Shown: positions 9,221 through 17,057 of the stretch, in pieces
How the letters are laid out: every line of letters begins with the position of its first letter
Position numbering within the stretch: position 1 is the stretch's first letter
Source of the DNA: Hydrogenophaga sp.
GTDB taxonomy: Bacteria > Pseudomonadota > Gammaproteobacteria > Burkholderiales > Burkholderiaceae_C
Assembly (NCBI RefSeq): GCF_030651625.1
Contig: NZ_JAUSCF010000030.1
Location: 124,001-188,000, forward strand
Direction of reading: 5' to 3'
DNA length: 64,000 nt
The notes under the pieces: generated by a model
What the model was told of the DNA's origin: nothing
Seen by the model: only the letters and a program-made list of their open reading frames with translations
Database searches by the model: none
Made by a program: the position numbers and the translations under genes

Positions 9221-9694
9221 ATGACCGAAACCACCCACGTACTTGACCGGATCGACCTGCGCATCTTGCGCGTGCTGCAGAACGATGGGCGCATCCCCAA
9301 CCTCAAGCTCGCCGAAGCTGTGACACTGTCGCCCACGGCGGTACTGGCACGCACGCAGCGTCTGCAGCGTGAGGGCTACATCCTGGGCTACGAGGCCCGG
9401 CTCAATCCGCTCAAGCTCGGCCTGGGCATGATGGTTTTTGTGGAGGTGCTGCTGGACCGGACCACGCCCAATGTGTTCGACCAGTTCAAGGCCGCGGTGC
9501 AGGTGTGAGACGAAATCATGGAGTGCCACATGGTGGCTGGCGGGTTTGACTACCTGCTCAAGACCCGCATGGCCGACATGTCGGCCTACCGGGATTTCGC
9601 CGGCAAGGTGTTGTGGCAGCTGCCCGGCGTGCGCGAAACGCGCACATACGCCGTGATGGAAGAAGTGAAAAACACCACCCAGTTGTGTGTTTGA
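9221..9694 (+). pseudogene. Lrp/AsnC-type regulator of putA, interrupted by an in-frame TGA
   Basis: From ATG 9221 the frame reads a typical AsnC winged helix (LDRIDLRILRVLQNDGRI, LSPTAVLARTQRL) and the start of the ligand-binding domain, then meets TGA at 9506-9508 (codon 96). The same frame continues without shift as DEIMECHMVAGGFDYLLKTR to the stop at 9692-9694, which is the expected rest of the family; total 157 codons. Relatives have a short, often basic residue at the stop position, so a CGA to TGA change is the simple explanation. Without the second half, the RAM domain that mediates oligomerisation and proline sensing is lost. It is divergent from putA, as expected for the proline-responsive activator PutR. 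A sequencing error or readthrough remains possible. Confidence 0.85.
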
Positions 9695-9798
9695 CATCTT
9701 CATCCTCACAGGGAGAATTGGGGAATGCGCCGCACAACCTCCACCAAGCGGGCTGTGCAGAGCATCCCCAGGCAGTTCAACCCCACCGGAGCCCCTAC

Positions 9799-10356
9799 AT
9801 GTTCAAGACCCTGCAAGTCCTCTGCCTCGCCACCCTGACCCTGGGGGCACTGGGTGCCAACGCCCAGAGCACCCGCCCCGGTCTGTGGGAAATCAACAGC
9901 AAGATGGGAGGCAACCCCGAGATGGACGCCGCCATGGCCCAGATGCAGCAGCAGATGGCCGCCATGCCGCCCGAACAGCGCAAGATGATGCAGGACATGA
10001 TGGCCCGACAGGGCATGAACATCGGCGCCGGCGCGGGTGGCGGCGTCTCGATGAAGGTGTGCATCACGCCAGAAATGGCCGCCCGCCAGGAGATGCCCAC
10101 CCAGACCGAGGGCGACTGCACCACCACCATCACCTCGCGCAGCGCCAGCGCGATGAAGATGAACTTCGTCTGCAAGAACCCGCCCTCAAGCGGTGAAGGC
10201 ACCTACACCTTCTCGGGCGACACGGCCTACACGATGAAGATGGTCATGAAGTCCGTTCAGGACGGCAAGCCGCAGACCGTCACCATCGACGGACAGGGCA
10301 AGTGGCTCTCCAAGGACTGCGGCAACATACAGCCGATGCCGATGACCACGAAGTGA
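9799..10356 (+). CDS. Exported DUF3617 family protein
   Basis: A 185-residue protein starting at ATG 9799 with a clear Sec signal peptide (FKTLQVLCLATLTLGALGANAQ, cleavage near ANAQ-S). The mature part begins RPGLWEINSKM, the usual start of DUF3617 proteins, followed by a Met/Gln-rich helical stretch (MAQMQQQMAAM, RKMMQDMM) and a beta-rich half containing three cysteines (VCITPE, GDCTTT, FVCKNP) that could form a disulfide. The function of the family is unknown; it is expected in the periplasm. An upstream alternative start exists in the same frame, but it would bury the signal peptide. Confidence 0.8.
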   Translation: MFKTLQVLCLATLTLGALGANAQSTRPGLWEINSKMGGNPEMDAAMAQMQQQMAAMPPEQRKMMQDMMARQGMNIGAGAGGGVSMKVCITPEMAARQEMPTQTEGDCTTTITSRSASAMKMNFVCKNPPSSGEGTYTFSGDTAYTMKMVMKSVQDGKPQTVTIDGQGKWLSKDCGNIQPMPMTTK

Positions 10357-10369
10357 TCCTGGCCAGCGC

Positions 10370-11074
10370 TCAGGCAGCGGCCGGCCGGCTGCCAAAAATG
10401 GCCCGGCCCACGCGCACCATGGTGGACCCCGCGGCCACTGCGGCATCCAGATCGTCGCTCATGCCCAGCGAGAGCGTGTCCAGCGCGAAGCCGCGGGCGT
10501 TGAGGTCGTCGAACAAGGCTTTCACCTGCAGAAAGACATCCCGCTGCGCTTCGAACCCAGCGACTGGCTCCGGCACACTCATGAGCCCCCGCAGGCGGAT
10601 TCTCGGCAGTTGGGCCACCGCCTGCGCCAGCGCCAGCAGGTCGCCTGGCGCCACCCCCGACTTGTTGGCGCCCTGGTCCACATTGACCTGGAGGCAGACC
10701 TGCAATGGCGCCATGCGATCCGGACGCTGCTCGCTCAAACGTTGTGCAATCTTGAGCCGGTCAACCGACTGCACCCAGTCGAAATGCTCGGCCACCAGCC
10801 GGGATTTGTTGCTTTGCAACGGTCCGATGCAATGCCATTCCAAAGATGTGGGGAACCCGTCCAACTGGAGATTTCGGATCTTTTCGACCCCCTCCTGCAC
10901 GTAGTTTTCGCCAAAAACGCGCTGACCGGCGGCCTGTGCCTGACGAACGGCGTCCGCATCGAAAGTCTTGGACACCGCCAGAAGTGTGACGTCCTTCGCA
11001 TCCCGGCCTGCCCGTTGGCACGACCGGGCAATCCGCTCCCGAACCTCTTGGAGATTGGCTTCAATCGTCGTCAT
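10370..11074 (-). CDS. YggS/PLPBP family pyridoxal-phosphate homeostasis protein
   Basis: A 234-residue single-domain PLP-binding barrel. Lys36 in LLAVSKTF is the Schiff-base lysine; further family blocks are FGENYVQE, EWHCIGPLQSNK, QVNVDQGANKSG, LRGLMSVPEP and SLGMSDDLDAAVAAGSTMVRVGRAIFG, which includes the phosphate-binding end. These proteins carry PLP and buffer its level and that of 2-oxoacids, but have no known enzymatic turnover. It is divergent from pilT with only 41 bp between the starts, the same yggS-pilT neighbourhood seen in many gamma- and betaproteobacteria. Confidence 0.95.
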   Translation of the reverse strand: MTTIEANLQEVRERIARSCQRAGRDAKDVTLLAVSKTFDADAVRQAQAAGQRVFGENYVQEGVEKIRNLQLDGFPTSLEWHCIGPLQSNKSRLVAEHFDWVQSVDRLKIAQRLSEQRPDRMAPLQVCLQVNVDQGANKSGVAPGDLLALAQAVAQLPRIRLRGLMSVPEPVAGFEAQRDVFLQVKALFDDLNARGFALDTLSLGMSDDLDAAVAAGSTMVRVGRAIFGSRPAAA

Positions 11075-11115
11075 AATCTGTCGTCATACCTACCAACACA
11101 GCACGGGACACCGGG

Positions 11116-12159
11116 ATGGATATCACCCAACTGCTTGCCTTCAGCGTCAAGAACAAGGCATCCGATCTTCACCTCTCGGCCGGTCTGCCGCCCATGATAC
11201 GGGTCAACGGCGACGTGCGACGCATCAACGTCGAACCGCTGGACCACAAGCAGGTCCACAGCATGGTGTACGACATCATGAACGACAGCCAGCGCAAGCA
11301 GTACGAGGAATTCCTCGAATGCGACTTCTCATTCGAAATCGAAGGCCTGGCACGCTTCCGGGTCAATGCCTTCAACCACAACCGCGGTGCGGGCGCGGTG
11401 TTCAGGACCATTCCGAGCAAGATCCTGACGCTGGAGCAACTCAACGCTCCGAAGATCTTTGGCGATCTCGCGCTGCGCCCGCGGGGTCTGGTGTTGGTCA
11501 CCGGCCCCACCGGTTCGGGCAAGTCCACCACGCTGGCGGGTATGGTCAACCACCTGAATGAAACCGAATACGGTCACATTCTCACTGTGGAAGACCCGGT
11601 CGAATTTGTGCACGACTCGAAGAAGTGCCTGATCAACCAGCGGGAAGTGGGACCGCACACGCTCAGCTTTGCCAACGCCCTGCGCTCGGCGCTGCGTGAA
11701 GACCCCGACGCCATTCTGGTGGGTGAAATGCGCGATCTGGAGACCATTCGCCTGGCCATGACGGCCGCCGAAACCGGTCACCTGGTGTTCGGCACCCTGC
11801 ACACATCCAGCGCTGCCAAAACCATCGACCGGATCATCGACGTGTTCCCGGCTGAAGAAAAAGACATGGTTCGCGCCATGTTGTCCGAATCGCTGGTGGC
11901 CGTGATCTCGCAAACCCTTTGCAAGACCAAGGACGGCACCGGCCGGGTGGCGGCACACGAAATCATGCTGGGCACCAGCGCCATCCGCAACCTGATTCGC
12001 GAAGCCAAGGTGGCACAGATGTATTCCGCCATCCAGACCGGCAACAGCGTGGGCATGCAGACGCTGGACCAGAACCTCACCGAACTGGTTCGCCGCAATG
12101 TGATCAGTCCGGCAGAAGCGCGCAGCAAAGCCAAGATCCCTGAAAATTTCCCCGGGTAG
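11116..12159 (+). CDS. pilT: Type IV pilus retraction ATPase PilT
   Basis: A 347-residue hexameric AAA-type motor that depolymerises type IV pili. The N-terminal PAS-like domain (about 1-100) contains SDLHLSAGLPP. Walker A is GPTGSGKST (130-138), the Asp box follows in TVEDPVEF, Walker B in DAILVGEMRD and the His box in GHLVFGTLHT. The AIRNLIRE motif (from 289), diagnostic of PilT and needed for retraction, is intact. Cytoplasmic, at the pilus base. pilU follows after a 158-bp repeat-containing gap. Confidence 0.97.
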   Translation: MDITQLLAFSVKNKASDLHLSAGLPPMIRVNGDVRRINVEPLDHKQVHSMVYDIMNDSQRKQYEEFLECDFSFEIEGLARFRVNAFNHNRGAGAVFRTIPSKILTLEQLNAPKIFGDLALRPRGLVLVTGPTGSGKSTTLAGMVNHLNETEYGHILTVEDPVEFVHDSKKCLINQREVGPHTLSFANALRSALREDPDAILVGEMRDLETIRLAMTAAETGHLVFGTLHTSSAAKTIDRIIDVFPAEEKDMVRAMLSESLVAVISQTLCKTKDGTGRVAAHEIMLGTSAIRNLIREAKVAQMYSAIQTGNSVGMQTLDQNLTELVRRNVISPAEARSKAKIPENFPG

Positions 12160-12164
12160 ATGAG

Positions 12165-12250
12165 CACCCCCCATTGCTTGCTCGCTGCGCGTAGCCGCAT
12201 ACCCCTCAGGGGGCAACGCGAGCGGCCCGGCACAGCCGGTTCCGCCGCGC
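12165..12250 (-). repeat. GC-rich palindromic repeat between pilT and pilU
   Basis: Blocks gcaccccccattgc, ctcagggggcaacgcgagc and ggcccggcacagccggttcc match the reverse of the family core (ggaaccggct...ccgggcc). It begins six bases after the pilT stop codon and may separate pilT and pilU expression. Confidence 0.65.
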
Positions 12251-12317
12251 TCTTGGTTGGGCATACACCGCACGGATGTGGCGGATTGAACTGTCGGTAC
12301 ACAAGAAGGTAGACACC

Positions 12318-13454
12318 ATGGAACGCGATCAGGCATCGAAATTCATCAACGACTTGCTGCGCCTGATGGTCAGCCGCACAGGAAGCGACCTGTTCATCAC
12401 CGCCGACTTTCCGCCCGCGATCAAGATTGACGGCAAGGTGGTCAAGGTGTCGCCACAGCCGCTGAACGCCAACCACACGCTCGCACTGGCCCGCGCGATC
12501 ATGAACGACAAGCAGGCGGCCGAGTTCGAGCGCACCAAGGAGTGCAACTTCGCCATCTCGCCGCCTTCCATCGGTCGTTTCCGGGTGAGCGCCTTTGTGC
12601 AGCAGGGAAAAGTCGGCATGGTGTTGCGGACCATCCCCGCCGTGCTGCCCACCATCGACACGCTGGGCCTGCCGCAGGTGCTCAAGGACGTGGCACTTTC
12701 CAAACGCGGCCTGTGCATCCTGGTCGGGGCCACCGGTTCGGGCAAATCCACCTCGCTGGCGGCCATGGTGGACTGGCGCAACGAGCACACCTTCGGGCAC
12801 ATCATCACCATCGAAGATCCGGTGGAGTTTGTGCACGCACACAAGAACTGCGTGATCACCCAGCGCGAAGTGGGTCTGGACACCGACAGCTGGGAAGCGG
12901 CGCTCAAGAACACGCTGCGCCAGGCCCCCGACGTGATCCTGATGGGCGAAATCCGCGATCGGGAAACCATGGAGCACGCGATCCAGTTTTCGGAAACCGG
13001 TCACCTCTGCATGGCCACCCTGCACGCCAACAGCTCCAACCAGGCACTGGACCGGATCATCAACTTCTTCCCTGAAGAGCGACGACCCCAGTTGCTGATG
13101 GACTTGTCACTCAACCTGCGCGCCCTGATTTCACAGCGCCTGGTGCCCAGGCAGGACAGCAAGGGGCGGCATGCGGCGGTCGAGATCATGCTGAACTCGC
13201 CACTGATTTCCGATCTGATCTTCAAGGGTGAAGTCGCCGAGATCAAGGAAATCATGAAGAAGAGCACCCAGATGGGCATGCAGACCTTCGACCAGTCGCT
13301 GTTCAATGCGTTCGAGGCCCACCTGATCACGCTGGAAGACGCCCTGCGCAACGCCGATTCGCTCAACGACCTGCGCCTTCAGATCAAGCTCAACAGCCAG
13401 CGCGCCAAGACCACCGATCTGGCGGCGGGTACGGAGCACATGACGATTGTTTGA
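12318..13454 (+). CDS. pilU: PilT-like type IV pilus ATPase PilU
   Basis: A 378-residue paralogue of PilT that assists retraction. The start at ATG 12318 (MERDQASKFINDLLRLM) is preferred over a non-ATG start upstream. Visible are SDLFITADFPPAIK, Walker A GATGSGKST, the Asp box TIEDPVEFVH, Walker B DVILMGEIRD and the His box LCMATLHANS. The PilT AIRNLIRE motif is replaced by LISDLIFKGE, as in PilU. A C-terminal extension of about 40 residues ends GTEHMTIV. Confidence 0.95.
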   Translation: MERDQASKFINDLLRLMVSRTGSDLFITADFPPAIKIDGKVVKVSPQPLNANHTLALARAIMNDKQAAEFERTKECNFAISPPSIGRFRVSAFVQQGKVGMVLRTIPAVLPTIDTLGLPQVLKDVALSKRGLCILVGATGSGKSTSLAAMVDWRNEHTFGHIITIEDPVEFVHAHKNCVITQREVGLDTDSWEAALKNTLRQAPDVILMGEIRDRETMEHAIQFSETGHLCMATLHANSSNQALDRIINFFPEERRPQLLMDLSLNLRALISQRLVPRQDSKGRHAAVEIMLNSPLISDLIFKGEVAEIKEIMKKSTQMGMQTFDQSLFNAFEAHLITLEDALRNADSLNDLRLQIKLNSQRAKTTDLAAGTEHMTIV

Positions 13455-13758
13455 CCCCACGCGCCGCGCCATCGGCGCGTCACCCCCCCAGGGTGCACAC
13501 CTTCGGACCGGCCGAGCCGGATCTTCGGTGTTGCTGGATTGGGGTTCTCGCTCCGGAGGTGTGTCCTCTTCCCTCGCCCTGCGACACTTGTCGCCCTGGC
13601 ACTTTTACAGACTGGCGCAGCGAGCGCGTGGGCGTTGTTTGATGGGGGTTTTGCTCCGGAGACAGCCTCTGGAGCGTCGGTTATGAGACATTCGGAGCCT
13701 GTACAGAACCTGTCAATGTACGGCTCTGCCGCCACCCCAGACCAGAAAGCACTGCACC
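13455..13758. other. Intergenic region, repeat at its left end
   Basis: 13455-13525 is repeat-like, with a cgcgccgcgccatcggcgcg hairpin directly after the pilU stop that could act in termination. The rest may hold the promoter of the next gene. A short frame at 13539-13805 has a signal-peptide-like stretch but overlaps the next gene and is not called. Confidence 0.5.
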
Positions 13759-14661
13759 ATGAGCAACATCGCCGAACGCACTTACGAATCCACCCCAGCC
13801 CATAAAGTTGCCTTCATTGGCCTTGGGGTCATGGGGTATCCGATGGCGGGGCATCTTGCGCGGGCCGGACACGCTGTGACGGTGTACAACCGGTCCAGTG
13901 CCAAGGCGGCAGCCTGGGTGGCCGAATTCGGCGGGGCGCACCAGCCAACCCCTCGCGAAGCAGCTCAGGGTGCCGACATCGTGTTCGCCTGTGTGGGCAA
14001 CGACGACGACCTGCGCGCCATCACGCTGGGTGCGGATGGAGCCTTCGCCGGCATGGCTGCTGGCGCCATCTTCGTGGACCACACCACCGCGTCGGCCGAT
14101 GTGGCGCGCGAGCTGTACCAGGCCGCCAAGGCGCTGGGCGTGGCATTTGTGGATGCGCCGGTGTCGGGCGGCCAGGCGGGTGCGGTCAATGGGCAGCTCA
14201 CCGTGATGTGTGGCGGCGATGCGGCCGCTTTTGACGCGGTGAAACCAGTCGCCATGGCCTTCTCTCGGGCCTTCACCCTGCTCGGCGAAAGCGGTGCTGG
14301 CCAGCTCACAAAGATGGTCAACCAGATCTGCATCGCCGGATTGGTACAGGGACTGTCGGAAGCCATTGCGTTCGGTCAAAAAGCCGGTCTGGACATGAAC
14401 CAGGTGCTCGACGTGATCGGCAAGGGCGCCGCACAAAGCTGGCAACTGGACAACCGCGGCAAGACCATGGTGGCCGACAAGTTCGACTTCGGTTTTGCCG
14501 TGGACTGGATGCGCAAGGACCTGGGACTGGTGCTGGACGAAGCCAAGCGCAATGGCGCCCGACTGCCGGTGACGGCACTGGTGGACCAGTTTTATGCCGA
14601 CGTGCAAGCCCTAGGCGGAAACCGGCTGGACACCTCGAGCCTGATCAAGCGGTTGAGGTAG
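13759..14661 (+). CDS. NAD(P)-dependent beta-hydroxyacid dehydrogenase (HIBADH family)
   Basis: A 300-residue enzyme. The Rossmann nucleotide site is VAFIGLGVMGYPMAGHLARAGH (about 17-38), the substrate loop is DAPVSGGQAGAVNGQLTVMCGG, and the catalytic lysine lies in GAGQLTKMVNQ, followed by the helical dimerisation domain with KDLGLVLDEA. The fold covers 3-hydroxyisobutyrate dehydrogenase, tartronate semialdehyde reductase and related enzymes, and the substrate cannot be fixed from these motifs. No operon partner lies on either side. Confidence 0.88.
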   Translation: MSNIAERTYESTPAHKVAFIGLGVMGYPMAGHLARAGHAVTVYNRSSAKAAAWVAEFGGAHQPTPREAAQGADIVFACVGNDDDLRAITLGADGAFAGMAAGAIFVDHTTASADVARELYQAAKALGVAFVDAPVSGGQAGAVNGQLTVMCGGDAAAFDAVKPVAMAFSRAFTLLGESGAGQLTKMVNQICIAGLVQGLSEAIAFGQKAGLDMNQVLDVIGKGAAQSWQLDNRGKTMVADKFDFGFAVDWMRKDLGLVLDEAKRNGARLPVTALVDQFYADVQALGGNRLDTSSLIKRLR

Positions 14662-14853
14662 CCACCCTCCCCTCCGAGAGGGGTAGTCCGATCCCGATTC
14701 CGCCTCCCGCCGTCATGCGCTGGCGAGTAGCGCAGGGCCGGGCGGAAAAAGACGCGCGCAAGTTTGAGCCGAAGGCGAGTTTGCGTGCACCCCGCCCGGA
14801 CCGGGCAACGCAGTGTGCCCGTAGCGCAGCGGAAGGACAGCGCATCCGGCTCG

Positions 14854-14913
14854 CCTTTCTTTGGTCACTTTCTTTGGCGAACGCAAAGAAAGGTAACTCG
14901 CCCGCCGGGGCGA
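14854..14913. repeat. Paired hairpins of the ctttctttgg repeat family
   Basis: A ten-base perfect inverted repeat (cctttctttg at 14854-14863, caaagaaagg at 14884-14893) is followed five bases later by a perfect six-base hairpin (14898-14913). This A/G-rich plus GC-rich hairpin pair is a common interspersed sequence in Burkholderiales and Xanthomonadales, as far as I can recall. It sits between convergent genes. Confidence 0.75.
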
Positions 14914-14965
14914 ACCCGGCCAAACCATGCTTCCGAAGAAAGAAGCAAACGCGCGGAGAGGCCCC

Positions 14966-15003
14966 TCACCCCAACCCTCTCCCCAGAGGGGCGAGGGAGC
15001 AAA
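14966..15003. repeat. Short ccctctccccagaggggcgaggg repeat-type hairpin
   Basis: The arms ccctctcccc and ggggcgaggg form an imperfect hairpin around aga. It is a widespread short interspersed element type in high-GC proteobacteria. Confidence 0.6.
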
Positions 15004-15072
15004 GCCACGCTCGCCGTAGGAGCAGTCCGGCCCCGAAAAAGCGAAAGCAGGAACGCCCCCACCCCAGCCGTC

Positions 15073-15729
15073 TTACTGCGCCGGTGCGGGTGCTGGCGTT
15101 GCTGCCGGCGCCATGCGGGCCAGTTCTTCTTCACTGATGATTTCAAGCACCCGAACGACACGCCGCACGCCCTGGGTGTTGCGGGCGACCTGGGTGGCGT
15201 AGTCCGCTTCGCGCTGGGTGACGCGACCCATGAGGTAGACCGTGCCGCGTTCTGTCGTGACCTTGAAGGCGGACGCGGGAATCTGATTGACGTCTATGAA
15301 GGCGGCCTTTACCCGACCGGTCACCACCGTATCGGCTGCGCGTTCGCGCAGGCTCGGGCTGTTGGTGATTTCCAGTTCGTTCTGCACCGCGGCCACATTT
15401 TCAACCCGGGACACGATCTCGCCGATCAGTGCCTTGTCGCGTTCGTTGGACACTTCGCCGGTGAGCAGCACCCGCCGGTTGTAACTGGTGACCAGCGCCC
15501 TTGCGCGGGAACCCACTTCGTCCTTGATGCGGTTCCCTGCCTTGAGTTCGATGGCCTGGTCTTCCAGCTGCGCGCCTGTCGTGCGCCGGTCACTGACCAC
15601 GATGGCGCTGGTGACGGCAGCACCGCCCAGGAGCAACGGCGTGCACGCGGACAACGCGGTCAGGGCCACCAGAGAAGTCAGGGCCACGGCGAGCAAACGG
15701 CTCCTGGTCTGGGGAAGGGTCTTGTTCAT
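15073..15729 (-). CDS. dolP: BON-domain outer-membrane lipoprotein (DolP/YraP-like)
   Basis: A 218-residue protein from ATG 15729, whose ATGA overlaps the stop of the upstream SIS gene. A lipoprotein signal precedes the lipobox LSAC near residue 28. Two BON domains follow (about 55-125 and 130-200), recognisable by SRARALVTSYNRRVLLTGEV and VTTERGTVYLMGRVTQREAD. The tail is Ala/Pro-rich. The family maintains outer-membrane integrity at the division site and lies next to diaA and yraN in Escherichia coli, the same order as here. The gene symbol rests on this synteny and the double BON layout. Confidence 0.88.
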   Translation of the reverse strand: MNKTLPQTRSRLLAVALTSLVALTALSACTPLLLGGAAVTSAIVVSDRRTTGAQLEDQAIELKAGNRIKDEVGSRARALVTSYNRRVLLTGEVSNERDKALIGEIVSRVENVAAVQNELEITNSPSLRERAADTVVTGRVKAAFIDVNQIPASAFKVTTERGTVYLMGRVTQREADYATQVARNTQGVRRVVRVLEIISEEELARMAPAATPAPAPAQ

Positions 15730-16346
15730 GAAGGGATCTCCAGTTCGTTGATGACGGCTTCGGGCAGGCCCAGCAGCTGAGCGTCCACACCGTCGCAAAT
15801 GCAGTGCAGCACCAGGTGGTGCACTTCGAGGATCCGTGCGGGCAGCTCGTGCGGCACGCACACATGCACATCGGTGTCACGCAGCAACTGGGTCATGCGA
15901 CCGCCGCGAGCTCCGGTGAGCGCCACCACCGTCATGTCGCGCTCATGGGCCGCTTCCACGGCCGCCAGCAGATTGGCCGAATTGCCCGTGGTGGACAGCG
16001 CCAGCAGCACATCCCCACCATGGCCAAGCGCGCGCACCTGCCTCGCATAAACGGATCGCACGTCGAAATCGTTGGCGATTCCCGTCAGAACGGCAGCATC
16101 GGCCGAAAGTGAAAGCGCAGCCAGTTCCGGTCTCTCGCGGTCGTAGCGTCCGACAAAACTGGCCGCAAAATGCTGCGCGCCTGCGGCCGATGCACCGTTT
16201 CCGCAGGCCAGCACCTTGCCGCCGCCGGTCACGCTGGCCAGCACGGCGTTGGTGGCGGCCTCAACCAGCTGGGCCAGCGACTGGGCACACTGGTACTTCA
16301 GATCTGCACTGTCGATGAACTGTTGCTGAATGCGCTGGAGAAGCAT
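15726..16346 (-). CDS. diaA: SIS-domain protein, DiaA/GmhA type
   Basis: A 206-residue sugar-isomerase-fold protein: LACGNGASAAGAQHFAASFVGRY contains the phosphosugar-binding loop, then LSLSADAAVLTGIANDF, LLALSTTGNSANLLAAVE and the C-terminal HHLVLHCICDGVDAQLLG. DiaA (a DnaA-binding initiation factor) and GmhA (sedoheptulose-7-phosphate isomerase) are close relatives. Position between yraN and dolP supports DiaA. The start codon is only six bases from the terminal repeat of the small transposon-like element at 16353-16597, so its ribosome-binding region now comes from the element edge (gatcatctcccc before ATG) and lacks an obvious Shine-Dalgarno sequence. Confidence 0.85.
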   Translation of the reverse strand: MLLQRIQQQFIDSADLKYQCAQSLAQLVEAATNAVLASVTGGGKVLACGNGASAAGAQHFAASFVGRYDRERPELAALSLSADAAVLTGIANDFDVRSVYARQVRALGHGGDVLLALSTTGNSANLLAAVEAAHERDMTVVALTGARGGRMTQLLRDTDVHVCVPHELPARILEVHHLVLHCICDGVDAQLLGLPEAVINELEIPS

Positions 16347-16352
16347 GGGGAG

Positions 16353-16597
16353 ATGATCCTAGAAACCGCAGTTGGACGGATCCGATTGGGCTGTCAGCGA
16401 GTGCACTGGCACGGCGCGACGACACAGCGGGCCAATGCCCGCAAGGAGGAGCAACGCAGCCAGCGCGCGCTCTGGCGGCTCAATCGGGTCTGTAGCGCCT
16501 TCACCCATGAGGTGCGCCGCTTCGTGGCCAAGGTTGTCAGTGTTCAGGGGCATCTCCAGCGGTAGGCAGCGCGGTCAACTGCGGTTTCTAGGATCAT
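16353..16597. mobile_element. 245-bp element with perfect 22-bp terminal inverted repeats (MITE-like)
   Basis: The left end atgatcctagaaaccgca... (16353-16374) is the exact inverse complement of the right end (16576-16597). The match stops sharply on both sides of each arm. The 201-bp interior encodes no recognisable transposase, so the element would be non-autonomous. It interrupts the yraN-diaA-dolP gene group between yraN and diaA. I see no clear direct target duplication; the outermost bases contain a palindromic gatc at each end, which may blur it. Confidence 0.8.
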
Positions 16598-16613
16598 AGC
16601 GTTGAGGGTGGTG

Positions 16614-17057
16614 TCAAAAGCTTGCAGAGGTATCAAAAGCCGCTCGCAACCATTCAATGGATGCACCCACCGAACCCCCCATCGAGGGGCCCTGCAGCAG
16701 CACAACATCGAATCGGCATGGAGGCTCAGACCCGATCTGGTGCAAAAAGTGCCTCGCTGCCAGCACGATGCGTTTCTTTTTGGCGACCGTGATGCTGGCG
16801 CCCGCGCCGCCCTTGCCGCTGCCGGTGCGCTGGCGCACCTCGACGAACACCAGCGTGCCATCGGGCTCGCGCATAATCAGATCGACCTCGCCGCCGCCCC
16901 GGCCAGGCGTCTTGAAATTGCGCTTGACCAGACGCAGCCCCTGTTTCTGAAGGTGTTCGAGTGCCGCCTGCTCGGCCAGGTCCCCACGGGCCTTGGTGCT
17001 GGCACCCGCATCGGTACCGGTTGACTGAACCACACCCTTTTTCCGGAACGTCCACAT
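16614..17057 (-). CDS. yraN: YraN/UPF0102 family nuclease-fold protein
   Basis: A 147-residue protein with the restriction-endonuclease-like core of UPF0102: ARGDLAEQAALEHLQKQGL, VKRNFKTPGRGGGEVDLIM and LVFVEVRQR supply the acidic and basic residues of a PD-(D/E)xK site, followed by KKKRIVLAARHFL. Cellular role unknown. The ATG at 17055-17057 is chosen because the core needs only a short leader. That start shares bases with the likely TTG start of the divergent rsmI. The N-terminal 30 residues are longer than usual. The gene probably headed the yraN-diaA-dolP operon before the insertion element arrived. Confidence 0.85.
   Translation of the reverse strand: MWTFRKKGVVQSTGTDAGASTKARGDLAEQAALEHLQKQGLRLVKRNFKTPGRGGGEVDLIMREPDGTLVFVEVRQRTGSGKGGAGASITVAKKKRIVLAARHFLHQIGSEPPCRFDVVLLQGPSMGGSVGASIEWLRAAFDTSASF

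Larger units (their letters stand above)
14662..15072. other. Repeat-rich intergenic region between convergent genes
   Basis: No gene is supported. It contains three recognisable repeat pieces: a cctttctttg/caaagaaagg inverted repeat (14854-14893), a tcgccc-gccg-gggcga hairpin (14898-14913), and a caccccaaccctctccccag element (about 14966-15003). Open frames through it are compositionally odd. Confidence 0.65.

Noticed and set aside
9506..9508. TGA in the Lrp-type gene as a selenocysteine codon
   Set aside because: No SECIS-like hairpin is evident after it, and regulators of this family have no known selenocysteine.
13539..13805. Small frame with a possible signal peptide before the dehydrogenase gene
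   Set aside because: It overlaps the start of a well-supported gene, has no recognisable mature domain and begins in repeat-like DNA.
14821..14845. cccgtagcgcagcggaaggacag as the 5' part of a tRNA gene
   Set aside because: It looks like a tRNA D-arm, but no matching acceptor stem, anticodon arm or T-arm follows; it belongs to the repeat stack.
16359..16553. 64-codon minus-strand frame inside the inverted-repeat element as a transposase remnant
   Set aside because: It shows no DDE, HTH or other transposase feature, so I leave the element as non-coding.
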